From Paracoccaceae bacterium (lineage in GTDB: Bacteria; Pseudomonadota; Alphaproteobacteria; Rhodobacterales; Rhodobacteraceae): a stretch of DNA of 62,189 nt. The translations under genes and the position numbers were made by a program. The stretch's first letter is position 1. Each line of letters begins with the position of its first letter. This document shows, piece after piece, positions 24,257 to 32,697 of this stretch. Location: assembly GCA_002709405.1 (NCBI GenBank), contig PAQV01000054.1, positions 1 to 62,189 of the forward strand. The letters run 5' to 3'. Below the pieces are notes generated by a model, which was not told the DNA's origin, ran no database searches, and saw only the letters and a program-made list of their open reading frames with translations.

Positions 24257-24759
24257 CAGTCCGCAATCGCCGAAAGCAACGCCTGCTCGCCGTAGCGGGG
24301 CGGCCAAAGAAGATACAGGGCGCATCCGACCTGTGCGTTTGTGCCAACGTCCGCGACCGAGATCTGAAGGCAATCGAAGCCATCCGAAAGATCATCCGCC
24401 ATAACGTCGAACACCCACAGTGCCTGAATTTCAGCCGAGGTATCGTCGGTGTACGTCGCCGCCGCAGCTTGAGTGGTAACAGAGAATGTGCCCACCGAAG
24501 TAAGCGTGCCCTGCTTCACGTAAACCTTGTCAATTGCGGCCAGGGTTTGAGACCCGGTTCCATCAACAGCCGTTGCCTCGTTCAGGGTGACCGTCGGGTC
24601 ATCGCCTGCGGTGCCCGCGCCCTTGAAGAAAACGACGGTCACCCGCTCGTAGTTCTTCATGGAGATCCAGTCGCCCGCATTCGCCCCCGAGGAAAGATCC
24701 ACGGGGACAATTGCAGGAACGATTTGCACCTGTTCTGCAAAATCAATGTTGGAGTTCAT
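24256..24759 (-). CDS. Head-associated protein (possible decoration protein)
   Basis: 167 residues from ATG 24759, with GGAGAGG upstream. NYERVTVVFFKGAGTAGDDPTVTLNEA, then FDVMADDLSDGFDCLQISVADVGTNAQVGCALYLLWPPRYG, pattern of a beta-sandwich head protein common right after the capsid gene in alphaproteobacterial phages. May decorate or stabilise the capsid; not proven. Confidence 0.65.
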   Translation of the reverse strand: MNSNIDFAEQVQIVPAIVPVDLSSGANAGDWISMKNYERVTVVFFKGAGTAGDDPTVTLNEATAVDGTGSQTLAAIDKVYVKQGTLTSVGTFSVTTQAAAATYTDDTSAEIQALWVFDVMADDLSDGFDCLQISVADVGTNAQVGCALYLLWPPRYGEQALLSAIAD

Positions 24760-24770
24760 GGTGCCTCTCC

Positions 24771-26138
24771 TTACCGGGCTGCCAGGGTGATGAACGGGGA
24801 TTGCGTGTGCGACCCGTTCAGGGATGCAGTCGGCTCCGACCACCACGGCTGGCCGCCCACGCGGAACGTGAACTTGAATGCCGTGATGTCCTGGTCAAAC
24901 CAGAGGTGAATCGAAGTCTGCGACCGCAGGCCGCCCGCCTTGGTGACGGACAGGTAGCTGTTGAGATCGACCAGCATGATATCCCCAAGGTCACCGACCG
25001 TCTTGCAGACTTGGTGGGGGATCACGGGACGACCGAGAAGGGTTCCGTAACCTGCGCTCGACAGGCCGCCTGGCGGCATGTAAATGGGCTGGTCTCCCAA
25101 GGTCATCAGCGGCAGTTGCGGTTCTGCGTCGGGGTGGATCAGCCACACAGCAGATCGGCGGGACTGCACCGGCATACGCGACATCATCTTAACGATGTTG
25201 GCTGCAACCAGAGTGTCGGCCGTTTGCCCCCCCTCAGCAGCTTGCGTCACCAGGGCAGGCGAATCCATGAAGCCGAGCGGTTGGCCGACGCCGTTGCCGT
25301 AGGCGATTGCGTTGGAGATCTTGAAGTCGATCTTTTCCGCAGACTTCCGCGACACGTAGGAACCCATCGCCTGCGCGTCTTCAAGCAGTTCTTCGGTCAT
25401 GGGGACCAGAGCCGATAGCTTGTGGAGACGGACAGTGACGTTTTGCAGCGAAGGCTTGGACTGCGAAAGCGTGCTTGCTTCGCCTTCCCAATAAGCCTGA
25501 ATGCCGCCGGTGGTCTGCCACGGAGTGGTCATGTCAGACGGGAACGTCATCGTGTTCGATCCGGAGGTCTGCCGATCAGTGCGGCTGATCAGGCTGTCCT
25601 CACCGAACGCCTTTTCCATGATCGTCGCGCGATAATCTGGCGGGACAGCAAAGCCGCCATCTGTGCCGCTGGATTCGTTGCCGTAGCTGGATGCAGCAGC
25701 GCCCATCAAACGGCCATCGACTTCACCGCCACGGGTGGATGCCTTCCGAACCGACGCAACGAAATCGCCAAAGGTGCGGAAGCCGCCGCGCCCAGCCTCA
25801 CCGACCGGCCGAGGACGCGCCGGGGCGGGTGCGGACGTGCGCGCCTGAACCCGCCCCGGCGCGTGATCTTCTTCACGCTCATCGGACGCAGCAACAGGCT
25901 CGGCTTCGACCTTGCGAGCCTGAGGCTTTTGCAGATCGCGGGTTTGGGCGTGGATGCGTTCGCGAAGGTCGATTTCCGACTTCAAACGGTCGAATTCCCG
26001 CGCGTTCGCCTCGATAGTGCCCTGCTCGTCTTCGGTCAGCTCTCGCTTTTCCGCATCAGCAGCAGCCATGAGAGTCTGGCTCTCAGACACAAGTTCTTCC
26101 TGCCGCTCACGATGTGCGGCAATCACTTCATCACTCAT
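24771..26138 (-). CDS. Major capsid protein, HK97 fold
   Basis: 455 residues from ATG 26138 (GGAG upstream). The N-terminal ~100 residues are a charged coiled coil (AHRERQEELVSESQTLM, LKSEIDLRERIHAQT), the scaffold-like delta domain removed on maturation. Then come DGGFAVPPDYRATIMEKAF, LVPMTEELLEDAQAMGSYV, AIAYGNGVGQPLGFM, GYGTLLGRPVIPHQVCKT and FRVGGQPWWSEPTASLNGS, all standard HK97 capsid motifs. Cleavage is expected near residue ~115-130 by the adjacent protease. Confidence 0.93.
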   Translation of the reverse strand: MSDEVIAAHRERQEELVSESQTLMAAADAEKRELTEDEQGTIEANAREFDRLKSEIDLRERIHAQTRDLQKPQARKVEAEPVAASDEREEDHAPGRVQARTSAPAPARPRPVGEAGRGGFRTFGDFVASVRKASTRGGEVDGRLMGAAASSYGNESSGTDGGFAVPPDYRATIMEKAFGEDSLISRTDRQTSGSNTMTFPSDMTTPWQTTGGIQAYWEGEASTLSQSKPSLQNVTVRLHKLSALVPMTEELLEDAQAMGSYVSRKSAEKIDFKISNAIAYGNGVGQPLGFMDSPALVTQAAEGGQTADTLVAANIVKMMSRMPVQSRRSAVWLIHPDAEPQLPLMTLGDQPIYMPPGGLSSAGYGTLLGRPVIPHQVCKTVGDLGDIMLVDLNSYLSVTKAGGLRSQTSIHLWFDQDITAFKFTFRVGGQPWWSEPTASLNGSHTQSPFITLAAR

Positions 26139-26193
26139 CTTGAGCGGTCTCCTGTATGAAAGGGCAGTATCGCCCAACGAAGCCGTGATACGG

Positions 26194-26838
26194 CTATGCG
26201 CCTGCCTTCTTTTGCAGTTGCATTCTCATGCGCGCGATAGTGCGCGCGGCCTCAGCCATGCGTGGCGAGGCTGTGAATTCTTCCGGGACTTCCGCCTTGA
26301 AGTGGTGCCGGTCTTTGTCCAGCTTCGCGGCCAGTCGCTCGACCTCCGCAATGCTGGTGGCGAACCCGTATTTCAGAGCGTCTTCCGCGTAGAAGTACCG
26401 CTCTTCCGCCATCCATCCGCGAACCATCTCAATGGGCTGCGCAGTTTTGCGGACATAGATATTCCCCATTTGCCGAGACGCGGCTTCCGCCCGGTCGGCC
26501 TCCTGCCTGAGTTCGGACGCATTTCCGGCGGTGCAAAGCCAAGCGTCATGGATCATGAACGCAGATTCCTGCGCCATCACGATTTCATCACCTGCCATAG
26601 CGATAACCGAAGCGATTGAGGCCGCGATGCCGTCTACGTGGATAACGATCTTCGCTGAACATTCCGACAACCTCTTGTAGATTGTCAGCCCCTCGAAAAC
26701 GTCGCCACCGAAACTGTTCAAGCGGACGTGGATTTCCTCCGCGCCACCCATGGATTTCAGAGCGTCTGAAACGACCGAGGCTGTGATTTCGTACCCCACG
26801 TCCCCATAAAGAACCATTTCGGGATTACGCATCGTCAA
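26194..26838 (-). CDS. ClpP-type prohead protease
   Basis: 214 residues. VRLNSFGGDVFEGLTIYK, VDGIAASIASVIAMAGDEI (catalytic Ser in AAS) and AFMIHDAWL (catalytic His) are the Clp protease (S14) signature, with a C-terminal helix region. Matures the capsid by cleaving scaffold domains. Upstream of the capsid gene, as expected. Confidence 0.9.
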   Translation of the reverse strand: MTMRNPEMVLYGDVGYEITASVVSDALKSMGGAEEIHVRLNSFGGDVFEGLTIYKRLSECSAKIVIHVDGIAASIASVIAMAGDEIVMAQESAFMIHDAWLCTAGNASELRQEADRAEAASRQMGNIYVRKTAQPIEMVRGWMAEERYFYAEDALKYGFATSIAEVERLAAKLDKDRHHFKAEVPEEFTASPRMAEAARTIARMRMQLQKKAGA

Positions 26839-27130
26839 TCACCGCGATTTTGTGTCCGTCCAGAACGCCAATCGGCGTGGCCAGGCCGCCGACGCAGACA
26901 ACCCCCGTCGCCAGCGAGGCTGTCGGACTCGCTCCCGCCGTCACGATCACCGTCGTCTCGCAATAGACAATTGCCACTTGGTTACCTTCGGATGTCATCG
27001 TGCCGGTAGCTGAAGTCCCGGATGACGTGATTTTTTCCGAGCGAGCATTATCCCCCCGCGCGACAATCGCATGTTCACCATCGCCGCCGGTTACATTGAA
27101 GTTTATGTAAGACACGTAAACCGTCGCCAT
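26825..27130 (-). CDS. Small hypothetical protein between portal and protease
   Basis: 101 residues from ATG 27130. TVYVSYINFNVTGGDGEH, KITSSGTSATGTMTSEGNQVAIVYCETTVIVTAGASPTASLA and a final GVLDGHKIAVIDD give a small all-beta protein, with a 14-base overlap into the protease gene. Perhaps a head component; unassigned. Confidence 0.62.
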   Translation of the reverse strand: MATVYVSYINFNVTGGDGEHAIVARGDNARSEKITSSGTSATGTMTSEGNQVAIVYCETTVIVTAGASPTASLATGVVCVGGLATPIGVLDGHKIAVIDDA

Positions 27131-27137
27131 GACCGCC

Positions 27138-28370
27138 CTACCCTTCCTCAGATTCTGTTGTTGGCTGCTTTGGGTCGCCCAATGGAACATCTTGCATTTG
27201 CATGTGGCGGACATCACCCTCAGGGCCGATTGTGTCCATGCCTTCCATTCGCAGAACGTCGTTCACCGTGAACGCTCCAATCTGCCGCATTGTCTGGTAG
27301 TACCCAGCCAAAGTACTGTAATCGCCCCTTAGAAGCTCGTCCGTGTTCATCTGCGAGAATAGCCCGCCATGTTCACGCGAAAGAAGCTTGCGATTTGCCT
27401 CTTGCTCAAAAGCCAAGATGATGGGCATCAGACCATAGCTGTAGAATTCCCGAGACTGAGTTTCCACGTTCGCCCTGGGCTGCTCATCTGTTGCAAAGGC
27501 TAGGTACGGCGGAACACCATACCAACGGCAAACGTCGTAGACAGAGAATTTCTTGGTATCCAGGAACTGGGCTTTTTCCGGGTCGGACGAAATTTGCTTG
27601 TATTCCATACCGCCATCCAGAAACAAAGGCGTCCCCGCCTTTCCCGGCCCAGAGTGGCGCTCCTTAACGTCGTCTTGGATCTTCTTCATCGCCTCTGGGC
27701 TGAGACTGGTTTCTCTGGGCACTTGGATAACTGCGCTCGGCTGCATTCCGTTCGCAAAATAGCTTCCCGTGAAACCGTCCATGGCGAATGCCGATTGCAT
27801 CGACGTAACCGCAACCTCAAGGATCGAGTACCCGAGAATACCATCCCACCCTGGACCGCGAACATGGAAAACATCACGGGGGGAAAGTTCAGAATAACCC
27901 CCACGCGGGTTGCTCACCCGGTAAAACAAGCGGCCAGCATAGTCCCTCTGTGGCTCTATCCGATCAGGGCCGATTGGCCATAGCGCGTAGGGGCGACCTG
28001 CCTTATCTCTCTGAATTTCAGCGTATCCGTTGCCGTACAGAAGAACATGTTGGATCAGCGTTCGACGGAAATCAAACGCGCCCATTTCCTCATTCGGCTC
28101 ATGGTTCAAGAGCCACTGGACAGGATTCTCTGGCCGGTCCTCAGTCTGCCCGTTTGCCCCCCGCTTTCGAACCTGCCATTGCATGCCCCCGACCGTGTTT
28201 GCGAGTAGGGTGGTGCAGCGCCAAGACGTGGAAACCTTCAAGGCGTCCTCAGGGGCCGAAAGCTTCATCGCGACGTTCCCGACAGAAACGAAACGCACTT
28301 CCGGGTACATTTCCGGCGCGATCTTCCGCCCAAATGCACTCGATACTGCCGCCCTTAGTCTATCAAACAT
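27138..28370 (-). CDS. Portal protein, HK97 family
   Basis: 410 residues from ATG 28370, sharing a base with the terminase stop (TGATG). WRCTTLLANTVGGMQWQV, VQWLLNHEPNEEMGAFDFRRTLIQHVLLYGNGYAEI, SPRDVFHVRGPGWDGILGYS and VCRWYGVPPYLAF are conserved HK97-type portal motifs. Forms the dodecameric DNA entry ring. Confidence 0.93.
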   Translation of the reverse strand: MFDRLRAAVSSAFGRKIAPEMYPEVRFVSVGNVAMKLSAPEDALKVSTSWRCTTLLANTVGGMQWQVRKRGANGQTEDRPENPVQWLLNHEPNEEMGAFDFRRTLIQHVLLYGNGYAEIQRDKAGRPYALWPIGPDRIEPQRDYAGRLFYRVSNPRGGYSELSPRDVFHVRGPGWDGILGYSILEVAVTSMQSAFAMDGFTGSYFANGMQPSAVIQVPRETSLSPEAMKKIQDDVKERHSGPGKAGTPLFLDGGMEYKQISSDPEKAQFLDTKKFSVYDVCRWYGVPPYLAFATDEQPRANVETQSREFYSYGLMPIILAFEQEANRKLLSREHGGLFSQMNTDELLRGDYSTLAGYYQTMRQIGAFTVNDVLRMEGMDTIGPEGDVRHMQMQDVPLGDPKQPTTESEEG

Positions 28371-30043
28371 CAAATATCTTCCCAGACTGAGCGGAATTTC
28401 TGCTCCCGATTTTGGATGAACCAACCGAGGGCCATGATCAGCGCAACAGCCCCGTCGATCTTGTTTCCGGGAAGCTCCTTGCGGGGGTAAACGTTGTCTT
28501 TCGCGTCGTAGTGGCCGACCACGTTACCGATCATCCAGTTCAGGACCGCGTTTCCGGGATGATGGATTCGCCCCTCTCGCATTAGGGCATCTAGGGTCTT
28601 TGTCGCCTCAGACATGTTGGCTACTGTCTGGCGCATCTCAGAGGCGGGGAAGTTGTCCCGCTCAAGGTTTTTTATCAGGTATTGGGCCTGCCATGGATCG
28701 GCAACGACTGCCGAGATATTCCGGCCCGGAACCTCCATCCTGATTTCGTCTTCGATCACCTCGAAGTCGATTGTCTCGCCTGATGTCGCTTCTATGTCGC
28801 CCTGAAACTCCCAGCCCCGGTACATCGGGTGCCGATCTTCCTCGATTGCCGCCAAAGGAAGGAAAAACCGAGGAAACACGTAGTAGTGGCTCTTGCCTGA
28901 CAGTTCGCGTCGATAGAGACTTACTTTCGCGGCAATGTCGATCTTACTGGCGAGATCCAACGCAATAACGCTTTCATCGCCTGAGAATTCATCCTCGTCT
29001 AAGGACGCATCCTGACACTTCCGCCAGTGCTCAGTATCGAAAAGCGCCTCGTTCGCATCCACCCAAACATCTAGGTGCTTTGTCAGGTAATTGGTCCGGT
29101 CTTGCGCACTCTCTTTGGCCTTTGCCGCCATCTGCTTCACATGAGCGGGGTCTACCGAAACCCCATAGTTCGGGTTTGCCTTTACTAAGGCAGCCTCCGA
29201 AAATGGATCGTCCCCATCGTCAATCGTGTAAACAATTCCGAACGTTGCATCGGCCATTGCGCCGGTTGAGGCCCCGGAAAGGACCTTCGTCACGAAATCC
29301 CGTACCTTGTAGCAGACGCCATACTTGTTGAAACCCGCCGTCGTGATTGCCCAGAGCATCGACTGAGGGCGCTTGCCCAAGCCCGTTTCGAGAACGTCGT
29401 AGACATCCGGCGTCTTGTGAGCGTGAAGTTCGTCCACAATCGCCATATGGATATTCAGCCCGTCCAGGGTATGGCCATCAGCCGAAAGCGCCTGAAACGT
29501 GCTGTTCGAACTCTCTTGCGTGATCGCCTGCGCCGGGACCCTTACCCCCAGCGTTTTGCGGAGCCCTGCCATTTTGCGGGCCATGGCCTGTGCCACCCGG
29601 AAGACAATCCGGGCTTGGTCCCTTGTCGTAGCGGCCGAATAGACTTCTGACCCTTCTTCGCCATCGGCTGCCAGCATATACAGCCCAAGCGGCGAACTAA
29701 GTGCACTTTTCCCATTCCCACGAGGGACTTCGATATAAACGCTGCGGAAGCGTCGATTACCCTTGGCGTCCGCCCAACCAAACACGGTAGTCAGGATGAA
29801 CACTTGCCAGGGTTCCAGCTTTATCAATTCACCGCGCCGGGCTAGCTCACCCTTGATGTGCGGGCAGAGCTCTACGAATTCGCAAACCCGCGCGGCTTTT
29901 TCCTCATCGAACTGATAGCCCGAAGGCGGCGCGGCCAGGTCATCGATTTGGCGCTGGCACGCTTGCTGCACATACCGGCACGCCGGGATGCTGCCAGAAA
30001 CAACCCCTTCCGCATACCGCCGCGCCGCTTCAATGAAGTTCAC
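28370..30043 (-). CDS. Terminase large subunit
   Basis: 557 residues. Walker A-like VEVPRGNGKSALSSPLG (~99-115), Walker B MAIVDELHAHK (~200-210) and motif LWAITTAGF for the ATPase; the nuclease part holds VIALDLASKIDI and AVVADPWQAQYLIKNLE with acidic residues. Matches the HK97-like TerL family. Packages DNA through the portal using ATP and cuts the concatemer. Confidence 0.94.
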   Translation of the reverse strand: MNFIEAARRYAEGVVSGSIPACRYVQQACQRQIDDLAAPPSGYQFDEEKAARVCEFVELCPHIKGELARRGELIKLEPWQVFILTTVFGWADAKGNRRFRSVYIEVPRGNGKSALSSPLGLYMLAADGEEGSEVYSAATTRDQARIVFRVAQAMARKMAGLRKTLGVRVPAQAITQESSNSTFQALSADGHTLDGLNIHMAIVDELHAHKTPDVYDVLETGLGKRPQSMLWAITTAGFNKYGVCYKVRDFVTKVLSGASTGAMADATFGIVYTIDDGDDPFSEAALVKANPNYGVSVDPAHVKQMAAKAKESAQDRTNYLTKHLDVWVDANEALFDTEHWRKCQDASLDEDEFSGDESVIALDLASKIDIAAKVSLYRRELSGKSHYYVFPRFFLPLAAIEEDRHPMYRGWEFQGDIEATSGETIDFEVIEDEIRMEVPGRNISAVVADPWQAQYLIKNLERDNFPASEMRQTVANMSEATKTLDALMREGRIHHPGNAVLNWMIGNVVGHYDAKDNVYPRKELPGNKIDGAVALIMALGWFIQNREQKFRSVWEDI

Positions 30044-30432
30044 TGTACCCCGCCAAATTTCGCGAACGGGTCATCATCGCTATCGTCCTTCGGCTGGTAG
30101 ATCTTCGACCGTGAGACAGGGGTCCCCCCGAACTCGGACAGCATCAGGCGGTACGCCGTGTAGAAAGACGCTTTCTTTTCGACATTCGGATCCTCAGCAA
30201 CAGACCGCATCTGCACCAAGGCAACCAGAGACGGCTCGTCGTCAGCGGTCAACCATGACCACCTAGCCGCGAAGTCAGCCCAAGCCCTCTTTTCTTTTGG
30301 GCTCAAGAACGATGGCGGCTGACCAACTGGACCAGAAGACGCCGGCGCTGATCTATCGCGATACCTCTGCGGGTCCTTGGCTGCCGCCCCGGTCAGCTCA
30401 GCCTTTGCTGTCGGGGTTCTCGGTCTCGGCAA
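30040..30432 (-). CDS. Terminase small subunit (P27 family)
   Basis: 130 residues if the start is TTG 30432, seven bases after GAGGG. RPRTPTAKAELTGAAAKDPQRYRDR, SFLSPKEKRAWADFAARWSWLTADDEPSLVALVQMRS are the P27/small terminase pattern. The frame stays open upstream to 30516, but the recognisable family start is at the TTG. Recognises the packaging site. ATGA overlap with TerL. Confidence 0.82.
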   Translation of the reverse strand: MPRPRTPTAKAELTGAAAKDPQRYRDRSAPASSGPVGQPPSFLSPKEKRAWADFAARWSWLTADDEPSLVALVQMRSVAEDPNVEKKASFYTAYRLMLSEFGGTPVSRSKIYQPKDDSDDDPFAKFGGVQ

Positions 30433-30581
30433 TGGTATGCCCTCAAATCTTTGAATTGCGGATGTGTACAGAAGGCTGGGCTGTCGGTTTAGGCACTCTG
30501 ACCCCATGGAAACCAATCCCCCCCCCCCCCTGCCTGGCTATTGCCCCTCAGGGGCGCTCCCGGGCTCACGGAGAGGGCCTA
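30433..30581. other. Terminase-upstream gap
   Basis: About 150 bases between the HNH gene and the terminase small subunit, including a run of 10 C at 30520-30529. Packaging sites (cos) of HK97-like phages often lie here next to the HNH gene, but no cos sequence can be identified by eye. Confidence 0.35.
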
Positions 30582-30911
30582 TCACTTCAGATTGACCGGG
30601 TAGCCGTCCCTGCCGACCGGCCTATAGGCGGCCTTCTCACGCGCTATACGGGCCTCATCCCCATTGGCCCGCTTTTCGATGCTGTCGCAAACTGCGTGGC
30701 ACGTCCTGCACACCGCTCGCATGTTGTCCCGATCTTCTTGAAGGTCGGGCCTTAAGGATACCGGGCGCGTGTGATCAACCACCGCGCTGTGCTTGTGTCG
30801 CTTACCGGGGCGTAGATCAGCGCCGCACATCTGGCAGGTGTAGTCGTCCCTGCGTAGGACGCTATCTCGGATAGCCTTACCTCTTGCGGTGGTGAAGAAG
30901 TGGCCCGCCAT
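30582..30911 (-). CDS. HNH endonuclease, packaging-associated
   Basis: 109 residues from ATG 30911. YTCQMCGADLRPGKRHKHSAVVDHTRPV then CRTCHAVCDSIEKR gives two Cys pairs and the HNH core (VVDHTRP, DNMRAVCRTCH). Many siphoviruses have such a gene directly upstream of the terminase, where it supports DNA cleavage at cos or the packaging start. First gene of the late operon. Confidence 0.85.
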   Translation of the reverse strand: MAGHFFTTARGKAIRDSVLRRDDYTCQMCGADLRPGKRHKHSAVVDHTRPVSLRPDLQEDRDNMRAVCRTCHAVCDSIEKRANGDEARIAREKAAYRPVGRDGYPVNLK

Positions 30912-30958
30912 CGTAAGACCTTCTTGATGTGCCAACCCTGCCAGCCGATATATTGGCT

Positions 30959-31252
30959 ATGCGTCGTTACATTGCCCTGGTGGCCCTGCCCTTAGCCCTG
31001 TCAGCTTGTGCGGCTGACCTATCGCCCGAAGCCGTCTACTCTGACCGGGACAGCGCGGTTATCCGTGTGGATGGCAGTGTGTACTTGCAGAACGGTCAGG
31101 CTGTTCGATCATCGGTTGAATCCGCTGCCGATGCGGAAGCCGTGTCGGTGTGCCGGAAGTACGGGCGGCGCGGGGCCGAGTTCGTTGAAGTGCAGTTCAA
31201 GAGCGACAACGCTTATGCCGGGGGGTTCCATCGCCGGTACCGCTGCACCTAA
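30959..31252 (+). CDS. Lipoprotein, moron-like, antisense to the late leader
   Basis: 97 residues on the plus strand, opposite to all its neighbours. MRRYIALVALPLALSACAAD carries the lipobox LSAC. The mature part (AVYSDRDSAVIRVDGSVYLQNGQ, VCRKYGRRGAEFVEV, HRRYRCT) has two Cys. A weak promoter could lie just upstream (TTGATG ... TATATT, 19-base spacing). Isolated, opposed lipoprotein genes in late regions often act as lysogenic conversion or exclusion factors; function here unknown. Confidence 0.65.
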   Translation: MRRYIALVALPLALSACAADLSPEAVYSDRDSAVIRVDGSVYLQNGQAVRSSVESAADAEAVSVCRKYGRRGAEFVEVQFKSDNAYAGGFHRRYRCT

Positions 31253-31322
31253 ACCATAGGACGAATTTCAAGGCACCGCGACCAGACCTCGGCTATCGCC
31301 TATAGTCCAGCCTTTCGGGTCT

Positions 31323-31367
31323 ATGCCCTTGCGGCACTTGGGGCATCTCGCAGACGCTTACGCCACC
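31323..31367 (-). promoter_or_regulatory. Structured late leader (hairpin and ops-like segment)
   Basis: Downstream of the late promoter, the minus-strand transcript holds a GGTGGCGTAAGCGT segment (31367-31354), vaguely like the E. coli ops sequence, and a 6-bp hairpin ATGCCC/GGGCAT (31346-31341 with 31328-31323). A recruitment site for the adjacent NusG paralogue is a possibility only. Confidence 0.25.
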
Positions 31368-31388
31368 GATGGTAGCACCTTGACACCG

Positions 31389-31417
31389 AATATAGCGCAT
31401 GGGGCGTTCACGCGCAA
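31389..31417 (-). promoter_or_regulatory. Late promoter
   Basis: Minus strand TTGCGC (31417-31412), 17-base spacer, TATATT (31394-31389): near-consensus sigma-70 hexamers with ideal spacing, in the 180-base gap between the last early gene (NusG paralogue) and the late genes. The transcript would run about 470 bases before the HNH gene, passing antisense over the lipoprotein gene. Confidence 0.6.
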
Positions 31418-31434
31418 TAGGTGAGCTACCCCCA

Positions 31435-32022
31435 TCACCCTGCCCTCACCTGATCCGGCGAAACCTCAACCGTTGTCTGCCGCCCGAGGATGGGCACCTC
31501 AATGCGCAACTTGGCATATTCATCGAATGCCCGCTTGATGCTGCCTCGGAAAACCCCCTTGATCGCGTCAAAGCCGTCCTCAGACCCTATCAGGATCGTG
31601 AGCGCCTGCCCCGGCTCATACTGGCAGATCCATTCTGCGTTCTCTCTGCGGCGCTCTGCGTCGGCGTATTCGGCCCCTACGGCTGCCTTGAAGTCCTTTA
31701 GGCCATAGCGCGCCGGGATCTGCTTGCCGCTCGGGTCGGTGTGCGCCGGGGTGCCCTCTATGTCCAGACGGGACAACTCGATTGGCTTCCCGATGACGTG
31801 CTTTAGTCCGATCACATCGCGGTAGTAGATCGCCGGGATGACGCAGAATATCATCTTACCAACGTAGGGCCGATCATACCAGACTGCGGCCTTCTTTTCC
31901 TTGACCCACTTGCTGACAAGCTGCTTGGGAACCCACGGATGAAGGCCGAGGTCGGACAGTTCGCCTTCGACCTCGAATTCCTTGCCGTTGGTGACGTTGA
32001 TTGCGTAGGTGTTCGTGCCCAT
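31435..32022 (-). CDS. NusG-family transcription elongation/antitermination protein
   Basis: 195 residues. The N-terminal NGN pattern is clear: TNTYAINVTNGKEFEVEGEL, LGLHPWVPKQLVSKWVKEKK, then YVGKMIFCVIPAIYYRDVIGL and GVIG-like KHVIGKP. The C-terminal ~60 residues match a KOW domain: PGQALTILIGSEDGFDAIKGVF then LRIEVPILGRQTTVEVSPDQV. Host NusG binds RNA polymerase and suppresses pausing; specialised paralogues (RfaH, LoaP) act on one operon. As the last early gene, directly before the late promoter, it is a strong candidate late-gene antiterminator. Confidence 0.8.
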   Translation of the reverse strand: MGTNTYAINVTNGKEFEVEGELSDLGLHPWVPKQLVSKWVKEKKAAVWYDRPYVGKMIFCVIPAIYYRDVIGLKHVIGKPIELSRLDIEGTPAHTDPSGKQIPARYGLKDFKAAVGAEYADAERRRENAEWICQYEPGQALTILIGSEDGFDAIKGVFRGSIKRAFDEYAKLRIEVPILGRQTTVEVSPDQVRAG

Positions 32023-32051
32023 GGTTCACTGCCTCTTGTTGTTGGGGGTGG

Positions 32052-32156
32052 TCATGACGGGCGCGGCATACGTGGGCACCACTGGCCTAACGTGCATCCG
32101 CGCTCGCAGTCCTTCCTGTATTGGTCGGCGGGGCATTTTCCGGTTGGGCCTACCAT
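32052..32156 (-). CDS. Cys-containing micropeptide
   Basis: 34 residues, ATG sharing a base with the upstream stop (TGATG). KCPADQYRKDCERGCTLGQWC contains four Cys, suggesting a disulfide or zinc-binding peptide. Supported by coupling and the compact gene order; no homologue known to me. Confidence 0.4.
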   Translation of the reverse strand: MVGPTGKCPADQYRKDCERGCTLGQWCPRMPRPS

Positions 32157-32410
32157 CACTCGCCTCCTGCTTTCACCATGCGCTCAAGAGCGGCCATCTC
32201 GGGTCTGCCGAACATGACGGATCGGCCGTCCTCATCGAGGGCAATCAGCGAATTGCCCATGCCGGTATCGACGCGAAACTTAGCGCCCGGTCCGTAATGG
32301 ATCGGCCCGCCTTCCCTTATGTTCACCCCCTTGACCGGGTCGCAGGCCATCAGCCACGCGCCGCGCTGGGTCGCCAGGATCTTGTCGGAGTGTTCCAGTA
32401 TCGTTGTCAT
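32156..32410 (-). CDS. Hypothetical early protein
   Basis: 84 residues with ATGA overlap to the gene upstream. GAWLMACDPVKGVNIREGGP and FRVDTGMGNSLIALDEDGRSV suggest a small beta-rich domain. Unassigned. Confidence 0.52.
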   Translation of the reverse strand: MTTILEHSDKILATQRGAWLMACDPVKGVNIREGGPIHYGPGAKFRVDTGMGNSLIALDEDGRSVMFGRPEMAALERMVKAGGE

Positions 32411-32697
32411 GATGCGTCTCTCAGAACCATTGCGCGTTTCCCCTGGCGATTGACCCGGAAGCCCGGCGGCATGACCGTGATGGGCGTCATGGTGTCCGTG
32501 TTGATCAGAACAAAGAACACGCGGCCAGGCGGGACTTTGATCCGGAACAGTCGGCGTCCCGTCTTGCTCACCCGGCAGACGAACTCGGCCAAATCGTCAC
32601 GGTCGTTGGCGACTGCCCATTGCACGGCATCCCAAAGCGTCTTGGGGTCTACGCACCCGATGCGCTCAGTGACGCGGTGCTTCCAGTGCTCGGTCAT
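32407..32697 (-). CDS. Hypothetical early protein
   Basis: 96 residues, coupled by 4-base overlaps on both sides. LFRIKVPPGRVFFVLINTDTMTPITVMPPG looks like a beta-strand core, as in small proteins related to toxin RelE/HigB-like folds, but catalytic residues are not evident. Unassigned. Confidence 0.52.
   Translation of the reverse strand: MTEHWKHRVTERIGCVDPKTLWDAVQWAVANDRDDLAEFVCRVSKTGRRLFRIKVPPGRVFFVLINTDTMTPITVMPPGFRVNRQGKRAMVLRDAS

Noticed and set aside
17645-30432. Gene transfer agent cluster instead of phage
   Set aside because: Gp10-like and peptidase genes recall GTAs, but integrase, att sites, repressor, replication genes and own packaging genes show a true prophage.
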